From Xiphophorus maculatus (lineage: Eukaryota; Chordata; Actinopteri; Cyprinodontiformes; Poeciliidae): 64,000 bases of DNA. Both the position numbers and the translations under genes were made by a program. The first letter of the stretch is position 1; every line of letters starts with the position of its first letter. The stretch is taken from NCBI RefSeq assembly GCF_002775205.1, contig NC_036450.1, positions 27,182,288-27,246,287 on the forward strand, read 5' to 3'. The notes under the pieces were generated by a model. It worked only from the letters and a program-made list of their open reading frames with translations. It did no database searches and was not told the origin of the DNA. Below, piece after piece: positions 47,401 to 59,400 of the stretch.

Positions 47401-50400
47401 TGTTTATCAGCTCCAGTGTTAAATATTCTTTTGAAAATAAAGTGTATCTATCTTTGGCAAGAAATCGCATGCATTATTACGTCATTTTCATTAAATCAGT
47501 GTAAAAAGGTCTTCAAACAATATTGTCGTTTATCGCAATAATTTTTGAGACAATTAATCGTTGAGCAAAATTTGCTATCGTGACAGGCCTACTGACACCT
47601 CATGTATTTTAATTTTAACATTTTTTTCTTCACACTGACGAAAAGAGACTGTAAGAGAAACAACATTTAGACTTAAGGTTTGTGTAATCTTTTTGGGGTG
47701 TTTACAAAATACTATGGAACTTACAAGATTTTACTCACATTTTTTTCATAAAACAACATGTTTACAATACTTTGCAAAGGCCTTTTTGTGATGCAACATT
47801 TCTTTATATTTTGTTTTCAAGAAGCCAGAAGTTTTTCACACTTTAAAGAGATTTTTATCATTAGTTGCCTGTGCCTTGTCAGCTCTCCACTCAGTCCTTG
47901 TAGCCATTTTCTTTAATACTGCAACATGCCTATATGTCGGTGCTAAATGCAAAAGTAAAAAGTTTAAAAATGTTTACAATTTAGCAGGGAACAAGCTTTT
48001 AATCAAAGCTAAGTTTTGTTATTATAGCAGCCTTTTGAAAAGTCGCAACTTTTTCAGATTTTTTTTCATTCAGTTTATTAAAAGAACTTTAACACAGTTT
48101 TATGAACAGCTTTTAAACAAGGTAAAGTTCAGATGAACCTTTAGGTAATAACAGCTAATGATCCACTGAAAGGTGATCAATTCTTACATCCTGTGTCAGA
48201 TATGTCTGGATTTTGTGTGGCTGTATTTAAACCTACCTTTTAGATTTAACAAAAAAAAAAAATAGAAATGAGAAATGTCTCAGTCTTATTAAGAAAAAAA
48301 AACAAAAAACGCAGAAAACGAGTTGCTCTAAAATGCCTCAGAACAGAGTAAACCAGGGGTCTGTGGAACCACCATAACCAGGAATTCAGACCAAAGCATT
48401 GCAGATCATAAGTGAATGACTCACATTTGAAAAGGAAGGATTTAAATGCATATGTCCACTTTATGTGCACATTGCACAATATGGATCCTAAAACTGGACT
48501 GAAAATGAGAGAAACGGTGAGTTCTTCCTATGTAAAACTTTGAAACAACTCCAGAAAGCCGGAACAAGTTTTCCATATTTCTCTTATGTTTTTCACCATC
48601 TTAGTGAAGTGCTGTCAGCAGAACACGTTGTCTGTGAACATTTTGTTATGTGTCACAGAACGAAAATGACACAGAGCAGCTTGAACCGTGGCTGCTGCGG
48701 GAGATGGACTCCTGCATTTCCAGCATTTTCCTGCATGAAGACCAGAAGGCTTTCAGTCAGCTCTTCAACCTCATTCTTCATGAAAATGTCCCTGGTAAGA
48801 TTCTCTCTTCACATCTAATTTGTCTACATACACTAATCTACATTTAATTTGAAGCTTTAATAACATTACATATGATGTAAAGAACACAGCAGACAGATCA
48901 GGGAGGAAGTAAGGAAGGTTAAAGCAAATTTAGATTCTAAAACTATATCCCACACTTTGAACGGTCTCACATAGCTCTGGTCAGTCCTTCATCTGAGCAG
49001 TGGACCAGTATTGCATAGTGACTATACTTTTCAAGACATGACTGTCCACACATACAGCAGATCTTGATGTATAGAAAATTTTGCCTTAATTATTATTACA
49101 TAAAATCTCAATTAGAAACATTGAAATTAGTGGAATCTAGAGAGAACTGGATGTTATTTAGTGCTTTTGCAACAACGATCAGAGTAGTAGCAGCATAGGG
49201 TGAACTAATGTGTAAGCTGAACTATGAATGTACTGTTCTCTGATAAATTTTATTTCAAGAATGCCATTAGCCGTAGGTTATGTCTGTAAAAATACCAATT
49301 TTATTGTAAATATAGAGACTTAATACCGTAGAATAAAGATGACGCTTGGATGTCAGTACAAAACCAAAACAGATACATACACTCTTATACGTAAAGTAGT
49401 ACATAATGAAAGCAGATTTGGGTGAAGGAACTCTCTTCTGTCCTGAATTGTGGTTCAGTGGACGTCATGCACAGTGAGACCGGCTCCACGGCTCTGATGG
49501 TGTCAGCAGCGCGGGGATTCCTTCCACAAATGCAGCAGCTGCTCAGTATGGGTGCTGATATCAACATGAAGGCATCTAACGGATGGTAAGAAGGCACACA
49601 TTTCTTTCCTATAATGCAAAGCTTTGATTACACAGATTAAAGTGGGTTTTAATATTTGTAATTAAAAGTAGGTCAATGGTACCAACTCAAAAGACGGATA
49701 ACTTGAATAATGGAGTAGATGTTGTCACAATATAGTCTATTAGCTTTGCTTTGATGAAAACATTTAAAAACTGTTAGAGACATATGACTCTTTTTTTACA
49801 TTTCTTTTCAGGACTGCTTTAGACTTTGCTAAACACTTCCAGCAGACAGAAGCAATGGATATCCTCAAGTCTTCAATGTGAGTCTATTGAACAGTGTAGA
49901 CAGGAGCTAATGGCCCATAACCAGTGGATCATTAGAGGTCGCAACCAGCGGAGCTACTCAACTAAATGTATCAGAAATTCTAATCAGTCTCAAATGTTTG
50001 ATCACAGATCTGAAAAGTCATCCTTCCACTTCATCAATGAGTCATAGTTGCATATTTTGTCAGAAGGAACGGGATGAATGTATCCTAACAATATATTTAT
50101 TGCCAGAATAACATTATTGAGACTTCATTAGTAAGTTTTATTATTATAATGGATGTAGTCACTAGACCTGTCACGATAACAAATTTTGCTGAGCGACTAA
50201 TTGTCTCAAAAATGATAGAAGACAATTTTAGACTGATGTAATGGTAATGACATAATAATGCAAGCACAGTCTGCAAAGAATAAATACATTTTTTATTCAA
50301 AAGAACACTTAACACTGGAAAACAAAATAAACAAAACAACCAGGAACAAAAATAAAATGTCTCCGTTAACAAAAAAATTACTTGAATAAAAACTAAACAC

Positions 50401-53400
50401 AACATAAAACCAAGGTGGAAATAAAGACTACATTCAACCAAAAGAGTACAATTTTGAAGTATGTATACTATATTGCCCTTCAATAATCATTAGATTTAGA
50501 TGGAGAAGATGGGCATATCAGAGTACCTGATGCAACAGTTCACTCCTCCCTTACAGGAGGGGTCATGGAGAGCACCGGAGTTGAGCCTTTTTTCATTCAG
50601 TGTCATCAATAGAAAGAGAAAAAGGCAGGAAGAAACGATAAAGTCGATAAATTAAAATGAGGTTGATCATTTTCATTTATAATGCCACTTATTGATTTAT
50701 TGTTTATCATGACAGGCCTACCAGCGACTAATAGAATCACTAATTATCTTATTAGAAATGATACTGTTATGTTATGCAATGGACTGGCGACCTGATCTGA
50801 GTGGATCCTGCCTCTCACCAGTTGATGGCTGGAGATGAGCACCAGCTCTCCTTGTGACCCAAGTGTGTTTTATAGTGGATGGATTGATGTTTAATAATTA
50901 ACTGAATTAATTAATTAAGGAAAGAAACCTAAACAGCATCAGCAGACATGAAATCTAATCAGTTAAAGAGAAAATCTGAAGTGAACTCAGAATGACTTTA
51001 TATGCTTCATAAAAATGGAACTGGTGTTTCTACTTTTCTGAAATGAACTCTTGAGATTTTCAGTGCACATTTTGGAGATCTAAACATCTGACCTTACGCT
51101 TGGAGAGGAAAACAAGGGAATGAACTCTAAATAGCCTCCTTTGGTTCGATAGCTCTGGCCACTTTGAACTAACACAATACAACTGAAAAGGGATTCACTT
51201 TTGGTCTTGAATAGGACTTTGGTGTCACCGCTCTTGGAACGGAGTTTGGACCTTTAACCCTAGAGGCTCATTAATTAAGATCGCAGCACAGATGTTTTAT
51301 TCTGAAAAGCTACCTCAGACTGGCTGCTGGTGTCTGACACTGGCCTCCGATTGTAGAATTCAGGGGTTTCTTCACTGTGAATTTCCAACTGAATTATAAA
51401 CCATTTTGGAAGCAATTCTACCAGAATGGAATGCTAGTTCAGGGGTGGTGAACTTGCGGCTCTCAAACCACATGCAGCTCTTTGACGGATCATGTGCGGC
51501 TCTTTGATATCAAAATTTCTCACACTCATTGAAGGCAGGACTAACAAAAGCAGCATAACGTGAAGCAGAGCAAGCTGCTACTGCTGCGCAAGATAAAAGC
51601 AAACATATGTTGGAGTTAGCGCAACAGGTTCTGGTGACGCTAAGGGGCAAAGCAAACTGGTTCTGGTCACATTAACACAATCAATGCTGTGCACATCGCG
51701 GTGACGCTCAGAGTGGCAGGTTGTGGATTTGAGATATCTAGTGATTTCTCTACTGCAGAACAAAAGTGAGAAAAATCAGAAAGAAAGAGAGACTCATACG
51801 AGAGATTAAATTAATAATGATATTTATTATGATGCATCAGACCCACTGTTTTTAACCTTTAAGTAAGGTTTAATTTGAATTAATGCTTGAATATTAATGT
51901 TTATTAAATGCCCCGTTAAAACTATTGAGCAGGGTTGAATCCAGAAAGTTTTTAAAGAGGGCTAAAAGGGGGTCAATGATGATCTTGGGTTGCTACACCA
52001 AAAATAATGGTTAAACTACAGCACAGGTGTCAAACTCCAGTCCTCAAGGGCCACTGTCCTGTAGTTTTTAGATGTGCCACAGGTACAAAATGCTGGAATA
52101 AAAAGCTGCATAGTTTATGCAGTTTTTCCTGCATAAACTGTGCAGGAATATGATCTCAAGTAAATCTCAAGATTAGAAAGCAGTTCTAATCTAAACATTG
52201 GGATTATCTGTGTTGCACTAAGCCTGTGAGCCAACTGTAGCTTTTTTAGTTGTTAACCTAAAAATGGCTGAAAGGGATGTGTGTTTTCTGGCCTTTCCTA
52301 AAATTGCCTCCCCCATCACAAACCAAATTCAGCAACTATGCATTTCACCATTTTCAAAGAAACTGAAGATCCCTGATCTACACTAGTCATGCCTGCTGCC
52401 CTATCTGCCTCTTATATTGCTGGGATGATTCCTGGAGTTACATCAGCACATGAACAAAACACAAGCCTGGTTTCTGCAGAAGTACATGAATGTTTACTTA
52501 TATATATTTTTAGGATAATTGTAAGTACTATAAACAGTTAAAAGCAAAAAAGTTATTTTGTTTCTGTGCAGACCTTTGGGGGAAGTGAGCAGCCTGGAGG
52601 AATCAGCGTTGGTACAGTGCAGTCCTACAGAGCTGAGCAGTGAAGAACAAGAGCTCCTCAAACAGTACCACTACAGCTTTGATGACCAGCGGGTGGACCT
52701 GGATCTCATCATGACGTTGCTCCACAACATCTGCACCACCACTAATGAGGGTGAGGTTTAGCATTGAGGCAGACAAACCCCTTCCATCCAGTTTGAACAG
52801 TTTTTTTACACTCTGGGTTCATTTGCAGTCTCACAGCTTGCTTTTTGGACCTCTGTATTACAAGTTAGTAAAAATGTGTTATGCCTGAGACTGTTCTGTG
52901 TTCTGTGACTGCAGAAAAACTGAACAATATGCACATAATGAAAAATCTCTACTACTATATGCAGTAGCTGATTATGTGTCAGGTCTAAATACCTATTAAA
53001 CAAACACAGGAAAGACAAGAGAGTTAGATTCTTTGTTTCTCGCGCGGAGAGCAGACAGAGATGTGCTTTCAGTTACAAATCTCCAACCTGCTCTGAAACA
53101 CATCTGTCTGTTCCTCTCTTTTAATGCTCCTCGGAACCCTCTCACACTGAGCACTGCAACTCTATGGGGTGGGGTCAAAGCATTTTAGTTGCAGTGCTAA
53201 AAGACAATCACTAAACTAAACACATGTTATCTACAATCTAAATCCTTCTTGCTCCAGGCACGGCGTCGAATAGGACACGTTGTATAGCTTCAAAGCTGGC
53301 ACAGAGCAGAGTTTATTGCAGGACTGTAAAACTCTGCTGGGAGCAACTAACACCTCCATGTCTCAGGGAGTCCTGCTGAGAATATCTGTCACCTCTCTCT

Positions 53401-56400
53401 TCCAAGGAGGGATTAGGAAGGAATTAGAATTAATTAACACACAGAAACATTATCTAAATGTAACTACAAGGCTACATAATACAACAAATATTTGATAATA
53501 CTAATAATACAATTTACCCAACATTATGGATGCATAAAATAATGGTAGGATGAAATCTGTCTGAAAGAAGATAAGAAGTATATACTTATTTCATGACTAC
53601 AGTTTTTATTCTGAGTTTTCTTTGTACAGTTTTGTTTTTTCATCAAACAAACATGAAAATTGTAGGTTTTCACTTTTCAAGTATTGATTGCTTTGTAGTG
53701 GTAATTTGCTCATCATATACCAAAAGCAATAATACGGTCTTGAGATGGTGGAACTTGAAACTCTTTACGCAAAGGCAGCATTCAGTAATCTGCTTCATGA
53801 CCACAATGACATTTTTCAGGGGTGCACCGATTGCAGTTTTTTGGCTGAACACAGATCTTTAAAAAGCCTGACCTTGAGATTATGATTACAATTTTTTTGT
53901 CTGAAGAGCCAGTAAACGTAGCAACAAAGTTGCTAAGTTTGCAAGCTATAGTTGCCTATATTTACAGTACATGCAGACGAGACTTGGTGGGCAGGTTTGT
54001 CAATCAGCCTTTTAAAATGGGGTAGTTGCTTACTTACAGATCCTTTATAAGATCAATGGATAAGCTCTAGACAAACAGAGGGATAGACAGATTTAAGATT
54101 TTCCCTCAGGAAAATTGTCATCCGTTTCCCATGTACAACACTCTTAGGTATACATAAAAACACTTAAAACATTAGAGCATTAAAAGCTTAGCCAAACTGG
54201 CTGGTTGACCAGTCTGGCCAAGCTTGGTCATACACAACAGTGTATGACAAGGTGCTGGCAATATCAGATTAATAAAACAACCTCAACATCTTTCTGCAGA
54301 TGTTGAAAGATCTCCGCCTCCTCAGGTCTTATATAGCTGCTTGGTGTTACTTGTCCAGTCAAGTTTGTTGTCCAAACACAGACCAAGATACAGTATGTAT
54401 AGGTCTGCACGATCTCCACTCCCTCCCCTCCTGTCAGAACCGGTCTTGGGCTGCCTCTGTCCCTCTTGAAGTCAATGACCAGTTTGTTTGTATTGGATGT
54501 GTTTAGCTGCAGGCTGTTTGTATGACATCAGACAACAAAGTTCCACATCGGACTCCTCTGGTCTTTTTGTTGTCTTTGATGCGCCCTATGATGGCAGTGT
54601 CATTGGCATACTTCTGGTTGTGACACATTTCAAAGTTGTTACAGAAGTCCCAGGTGTATAGGTTGAAGAGGATGGGTGAGAGTATCGTACCCTCAGGGGC
54701 TTCAGTGCTGGTGACCACAGTGTCAGACATGATGTCCTTTATCCTGACAAATTGTAGTTTGTCGGAGAGGTAGCTGGAAAACCAATCAACCAGGCAGGAG
54801 TCCTCTCTCATTCTGGTAGGTTTTTGCAGGAAGAGAGTACTGGCAGTGCCACTTTCCTTGTCCAGGTGTTAGTAAGTATGTATCAGCCTATTGCGAAGCT
54901 CCTAAAATTAAGGAAATTGGAGAAAATTTCTCTGCTGGCCAAATTATCGGTGCACTCCTAAAATGTTCATAATTTCTCCCAAATCTGAGGCACAGTCTAA
55001 GCCAGTTGGTTTTTTCCTCAATCTGATTTTGAGTTTTCCAATTGTTTATGGGAACTCAGAAGACTGTGGGAGTTATCTATAGTATTCTGACAATTTAACT
55101 TTATGTTCTGCTTACTTTCTTTCTCAACGCTTCCCCTTAGAAGTTTTTTTTCTTTCTTTCTTGGTAGTAAAGAATACTTGGTTTGTGAGTTATCTTTAGT
55201 GTTCAGCTTCAGTCACCACAACATAAACTGCGCAGTAATGTGAAGTTTATCTTGTGATCTGCAGGTGCTGTCCTCGTATTTCTTCCTGGATATGATGAAA
55301 TTGTGTCATTGAAGGATCGCATCCTCATTGATGATAAGAGGTTCTCCACTCACCCTGAGAGGTAATTAGGCAAAGAAAGCATAGCAAAGGTCTAATAATG
55401 CCTTGTAGCTGTAAAAACCTATCAAAAACTGTTAAAGGTTATTACTGTAATTTAACTAAATTTAATCATAGTGATTTTAGTCAGGCAGTGATAAGTATTA
55501 AATCAATGCTCTGATGGTTGCATGAGCAGCAATGCTGCAGAGATTCGTGCATGTAGCCTCTCTGGACACAGACTGGGACTCCCCCAGGGACTCGCAGCAC
55601 ACCCACTCTCTACATCCAGGATATAGGAGAAGTGCAACTATACAGAGATTATTAGGGACTTGCACTAATGCAATGTGCAGGTCTGTAAATATCATTTCTT
55701 CACTTAGTAACAACTGATCACTTGCTGAACTGGTTATAATCCGCTGTGATTTATTAACTCAAAACCATTTTAAAAAAGGACATTACCACTTACTGTTGCA
55801 GATTAGGGAATACTTTTGTTAATTGTTTAGTTCTTTACCAGTTGTTATATACTGGACTGTGGATATAGTTTTATTCTGAACAATGTTTGACTCAAGAGCC
55901 AGACAACTTTAGTGGCACAAGGCAAGTTTCTCTGAATTGGACTAACTCTCTGTATTCCATACAAGGTGTTTTATCACTGTTTGTTCTGAGTGTATTGACC
56001 TGCACCGCTAGGCCTTGCTTGTGGGGTTGATATGTCTTACCTCTCAGTTACCAGGTTTTCACTCTGCATTCTGACATGCAGACTCTGGATCAGAAAAGAG
56101 CCATGAAGCCAGCTCCATCTGGTGTCCGGAAGATAGTGAGTCACTTTGTTCACTCCTCTCTGCTGTATGCTGGAAAATGGAAGCACATCTATACGTATCT
56201 ATCTATACTTACTGATTAATTTAGATATATATATATATATATATATATACTGTATATATATGCTTTTGAGTAAACAAATGAATGGGCATTAACCAGCTTT
56301 CTTTCTGCTCTTCTTTTCAGATTCTCTCTACTAACATTGCTGAAACAAGCATTACTATTGATGATGTGGTCTTCGTTATTGATTCAGGAAAGATCAAAGA

Positions 56401-59400
56401 GGTACTGGTCCCAGAAAAACACTGAAAAATATAATAAGCCAGTGGTAACCAGGTTGTTTTAGTTTGTTTTAATTCTGTTTGTGTGGGTTTTTCTGTTGTA
56501 GAAGTCCTTTGATACACTGAGTCGGGTTTCTATGTTAAAGACGGTTTGGATCTCAAAAGCCAGTGTTTTGCAAAGAAAAGGAAGGTAAGATTGGAATATT
56601 ACTTTTTCCTAGACTGAATCCCATTTCAACCTTGCCTTGATCTTAAAAATTGGCATTGTGTGAGACCATACACCAACACCCTGATAAGTGGGCAACTTGG
56701 TGTTAGGTGACTTTGACATGTGGCAAACTAACCACTGGAATACTATGATTGAAAGTTGTACATTAAATTTAGTATCACTATTACGTCATCCATAAAAGTA
56801 CGAAACAAGGGAAATGCACATATTTGTATTTCTATGCTACAACCTGCTCTTGTTTAGTCATTTGTGGCAGGACAACCTGCCATGTTATTTTTGCATGCTT
56901 ATGTGTATTGTGTGTGTGTACACTGTGTGCACAATTAGGGTTGATTTTATGATTGAACAACTAGAGAGCTTCCAGTCATTCCCAAAATGGTCAGCCCTCA
57001 CCAGATAACTGATTTCCAGTAAAACAAACTCTTTTCTCATCAATCCATAAAACCCTTAGAAAAATCTGTCTTCAGATATTTTATAGCCAACATGGATATA
57101 ATGTTTTAACTTTAGTTTCTTGTTCAGTGGTGGTCATGTCTCTGATAATTGATAACAGACTAGTTAGGATTATCAAAATAATTTGCTAAGAGCCAGTATA
57201 ATGAGATCATTTTTTTAATTGACTTTTTCCAAAGTCTGGTTTGGTTGCTGGTTTGCTGCCATGATTCTAACACACCTGAGCAGCTCTGCACAGCAGCAGC
57301 AAGTATTACAACCCCTCCCCAAGACCACTAAGGGTAAATTCTGGCACTTTACACCCAGTGCCAGAACAGAACACACAAATCAGTAATCTAAACAGTTTGT
57401 TTCAGTAGCAAAAGATTTTACAGTTCAGGTAAAACCTCAATCACAGGAGGCAGCAAACACAGGGAAGCTTTAAGCCTCAGGGTCTCCAAGGCCAAAACAA
57501 CAAACAAAACACCCCCTTTTAATGATAAAATAATAAACACTTTTAAGAGGAGAACTGAAAAAAATAGTACAAAACTTGAACTCCCTGGCTAACCACGAAA
57601 CAGGAGAAAACAGTTAAACAAAATGGCAGAGAACCCCTACCAGCTTCCACTGTGAATAGAAACACTACTTTAGTTAGACACTTGATTCTTCACAGTATGC
57701 TCACAGCAAAATCATTTAAGTCCCCACAAACAGTCAGCTCACAGACAGGATCACTTCAGATCAATTCCCAGGGAAAAAAGGGCCCCGACATCTCTGGTAT
57801 GAAGCTCTTTATGGGGTGGCTGACGAGCTCCAACACATTGCACCTGTGGCAGCCAGGTAGAACTGAAACACAAAGAGAGAGCTCTCTCATGAAGAGAGCC
57901 CCTAGAGGTCAGTGACTGTAACAGCAGGTCTCCTTCGCTGCCGCACAATAGTGATGGTCAGATGAAGCCTCGTGAAGCAATGAAGCGTCCCAGCCCATTG
58001 CTTCACCCAAAGGTTCATTACTCGGTGGTTCATTTCTCAGTAGTGACATCTGCTGTTGAAACTGTGGCAGCCTTGTCACTCAGATGGACATACTTAAAAA
58101 AATTAGTAAATGCAATATTGTCACAAAGTTTTTGTCAAACTCATGTTTAGTAACAGGAGAGTCAATTAAATCCTATTTAACTAATCTTTTTTAGTTGTTA
58201 AAATCATTTGTAGCCAATCCTGATATACAGTACAGACCAAAAGTTTGGACACAACTGTGTGTCCAAACTTTTGGTCTGTACTATATGTTGACTGTCAGTG
58301 GTTGTTTTCTTTTGTCATTGACTGATTTGACAATAGACATTTGTTTTAGTGTATTTGGAGTGCGACGCTTGTTGGGGCAGACAGTATTCTTTGAGTTTTG
58401 ATTTGCCTCCTGAAAAACTAAAATTCTTCAAAAATTCTCTTTTTCTTGGATTTCTAGTTGGCTCTCTGATCCCTTATATTTTTACTTATCAGGCCAGGAT
58501 TTTACTCTTCCAACAGCTTTAAGTCTGTTTCTGCTGTGCAAGACTGATATATCTTTGCAGAACAACGAAATAGCGGAAATTTCAAGAAGGTGAGAATTTT
58601 GGAGGTAAAGGGGTTAATTATTTTTATTTAAGAATCTTATTGCAAGTGATCATCTCAGTCTTCCCAGGTGTCAGATTTTTCCTCTTGCTGGCTCCATTTA
58701 AATCAAGTTTATTTGTGTAGCACATTTTGGCAACAATGCAGTTTCAAAGTGCTTTACATAATAAAAACACAAATATAAAGTCACAAAATGTACTATAATC
58801 AACAATTGAGAAAACCGGTAACAAACATTACATTTTGATGAGTGCCATCATCAAAATCATTAATACACATGAACTATAAAAGGTTCCTTTTATTTCAGCC
58901 ACTGCTGAAGACAAATACTCCTCTGATGCGCAATCAAATACAATAACCCATGTCATGAAGCAGCACAGCTCATCAAGCTTTTATTCTTGAAAACCGACAC
59001 GCAAAATGAAGCAGTCATGTTACCCATGCAATGTGAAGCGTCGTTTGTTGCCAGTCAAGTGGTTTTCAGCAAGACGACACAAGCATCGAAGTGGGGCTTC
59101 ATCTGACACGCCTCCTTTTTACTTGGTACACGCCTCGAAGCCTGGCTTCAGATAGCCCATCACTACCGCACAAGTATAAACCCAGCACGAGCGTCTTAAC
59201 GCTCATGTTGCGTTTAAAGGCAGCTCGGAAAAACATGTTACGATGTGTTAACAACAGATTAAACTGCTGAAAAAAAGTGTCAGAAGGCACAGATATGGGA
59301 AGTGCGGAAGCTTCCACTGCAGGGGTGCCCAAAGTCGGTCCTCGAGGGCCGGCATCCTGCATGTTTTAGTTCTCTCCCTGGTGGTAGCAACAACCTTTTC

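Larger units (their letters stand above)
57949..59165. mobile_element. hAT-type element with perfect 8-bp duplication
   Basis: 1217 bp with termini TAGTGATGG ... CCATCACTA followed inward by TGAAGCC on both sides. Flanked by CCGCACAA on both sides (57941-57948, 59166-59173), exactly as hAT insertion predicts. No transposase. It carries the hairpin at 58229-58282 and a retroposon fragment at 58700-58865. Confidence 0.85.

Noticed and set aside
48500..48520. Extra ythdc2 exon ending GAAACG|GTGAGT
   Set aside because: Good donor but no acceptor or conserved coding upstream; exons 9 and 10 already join in phase.
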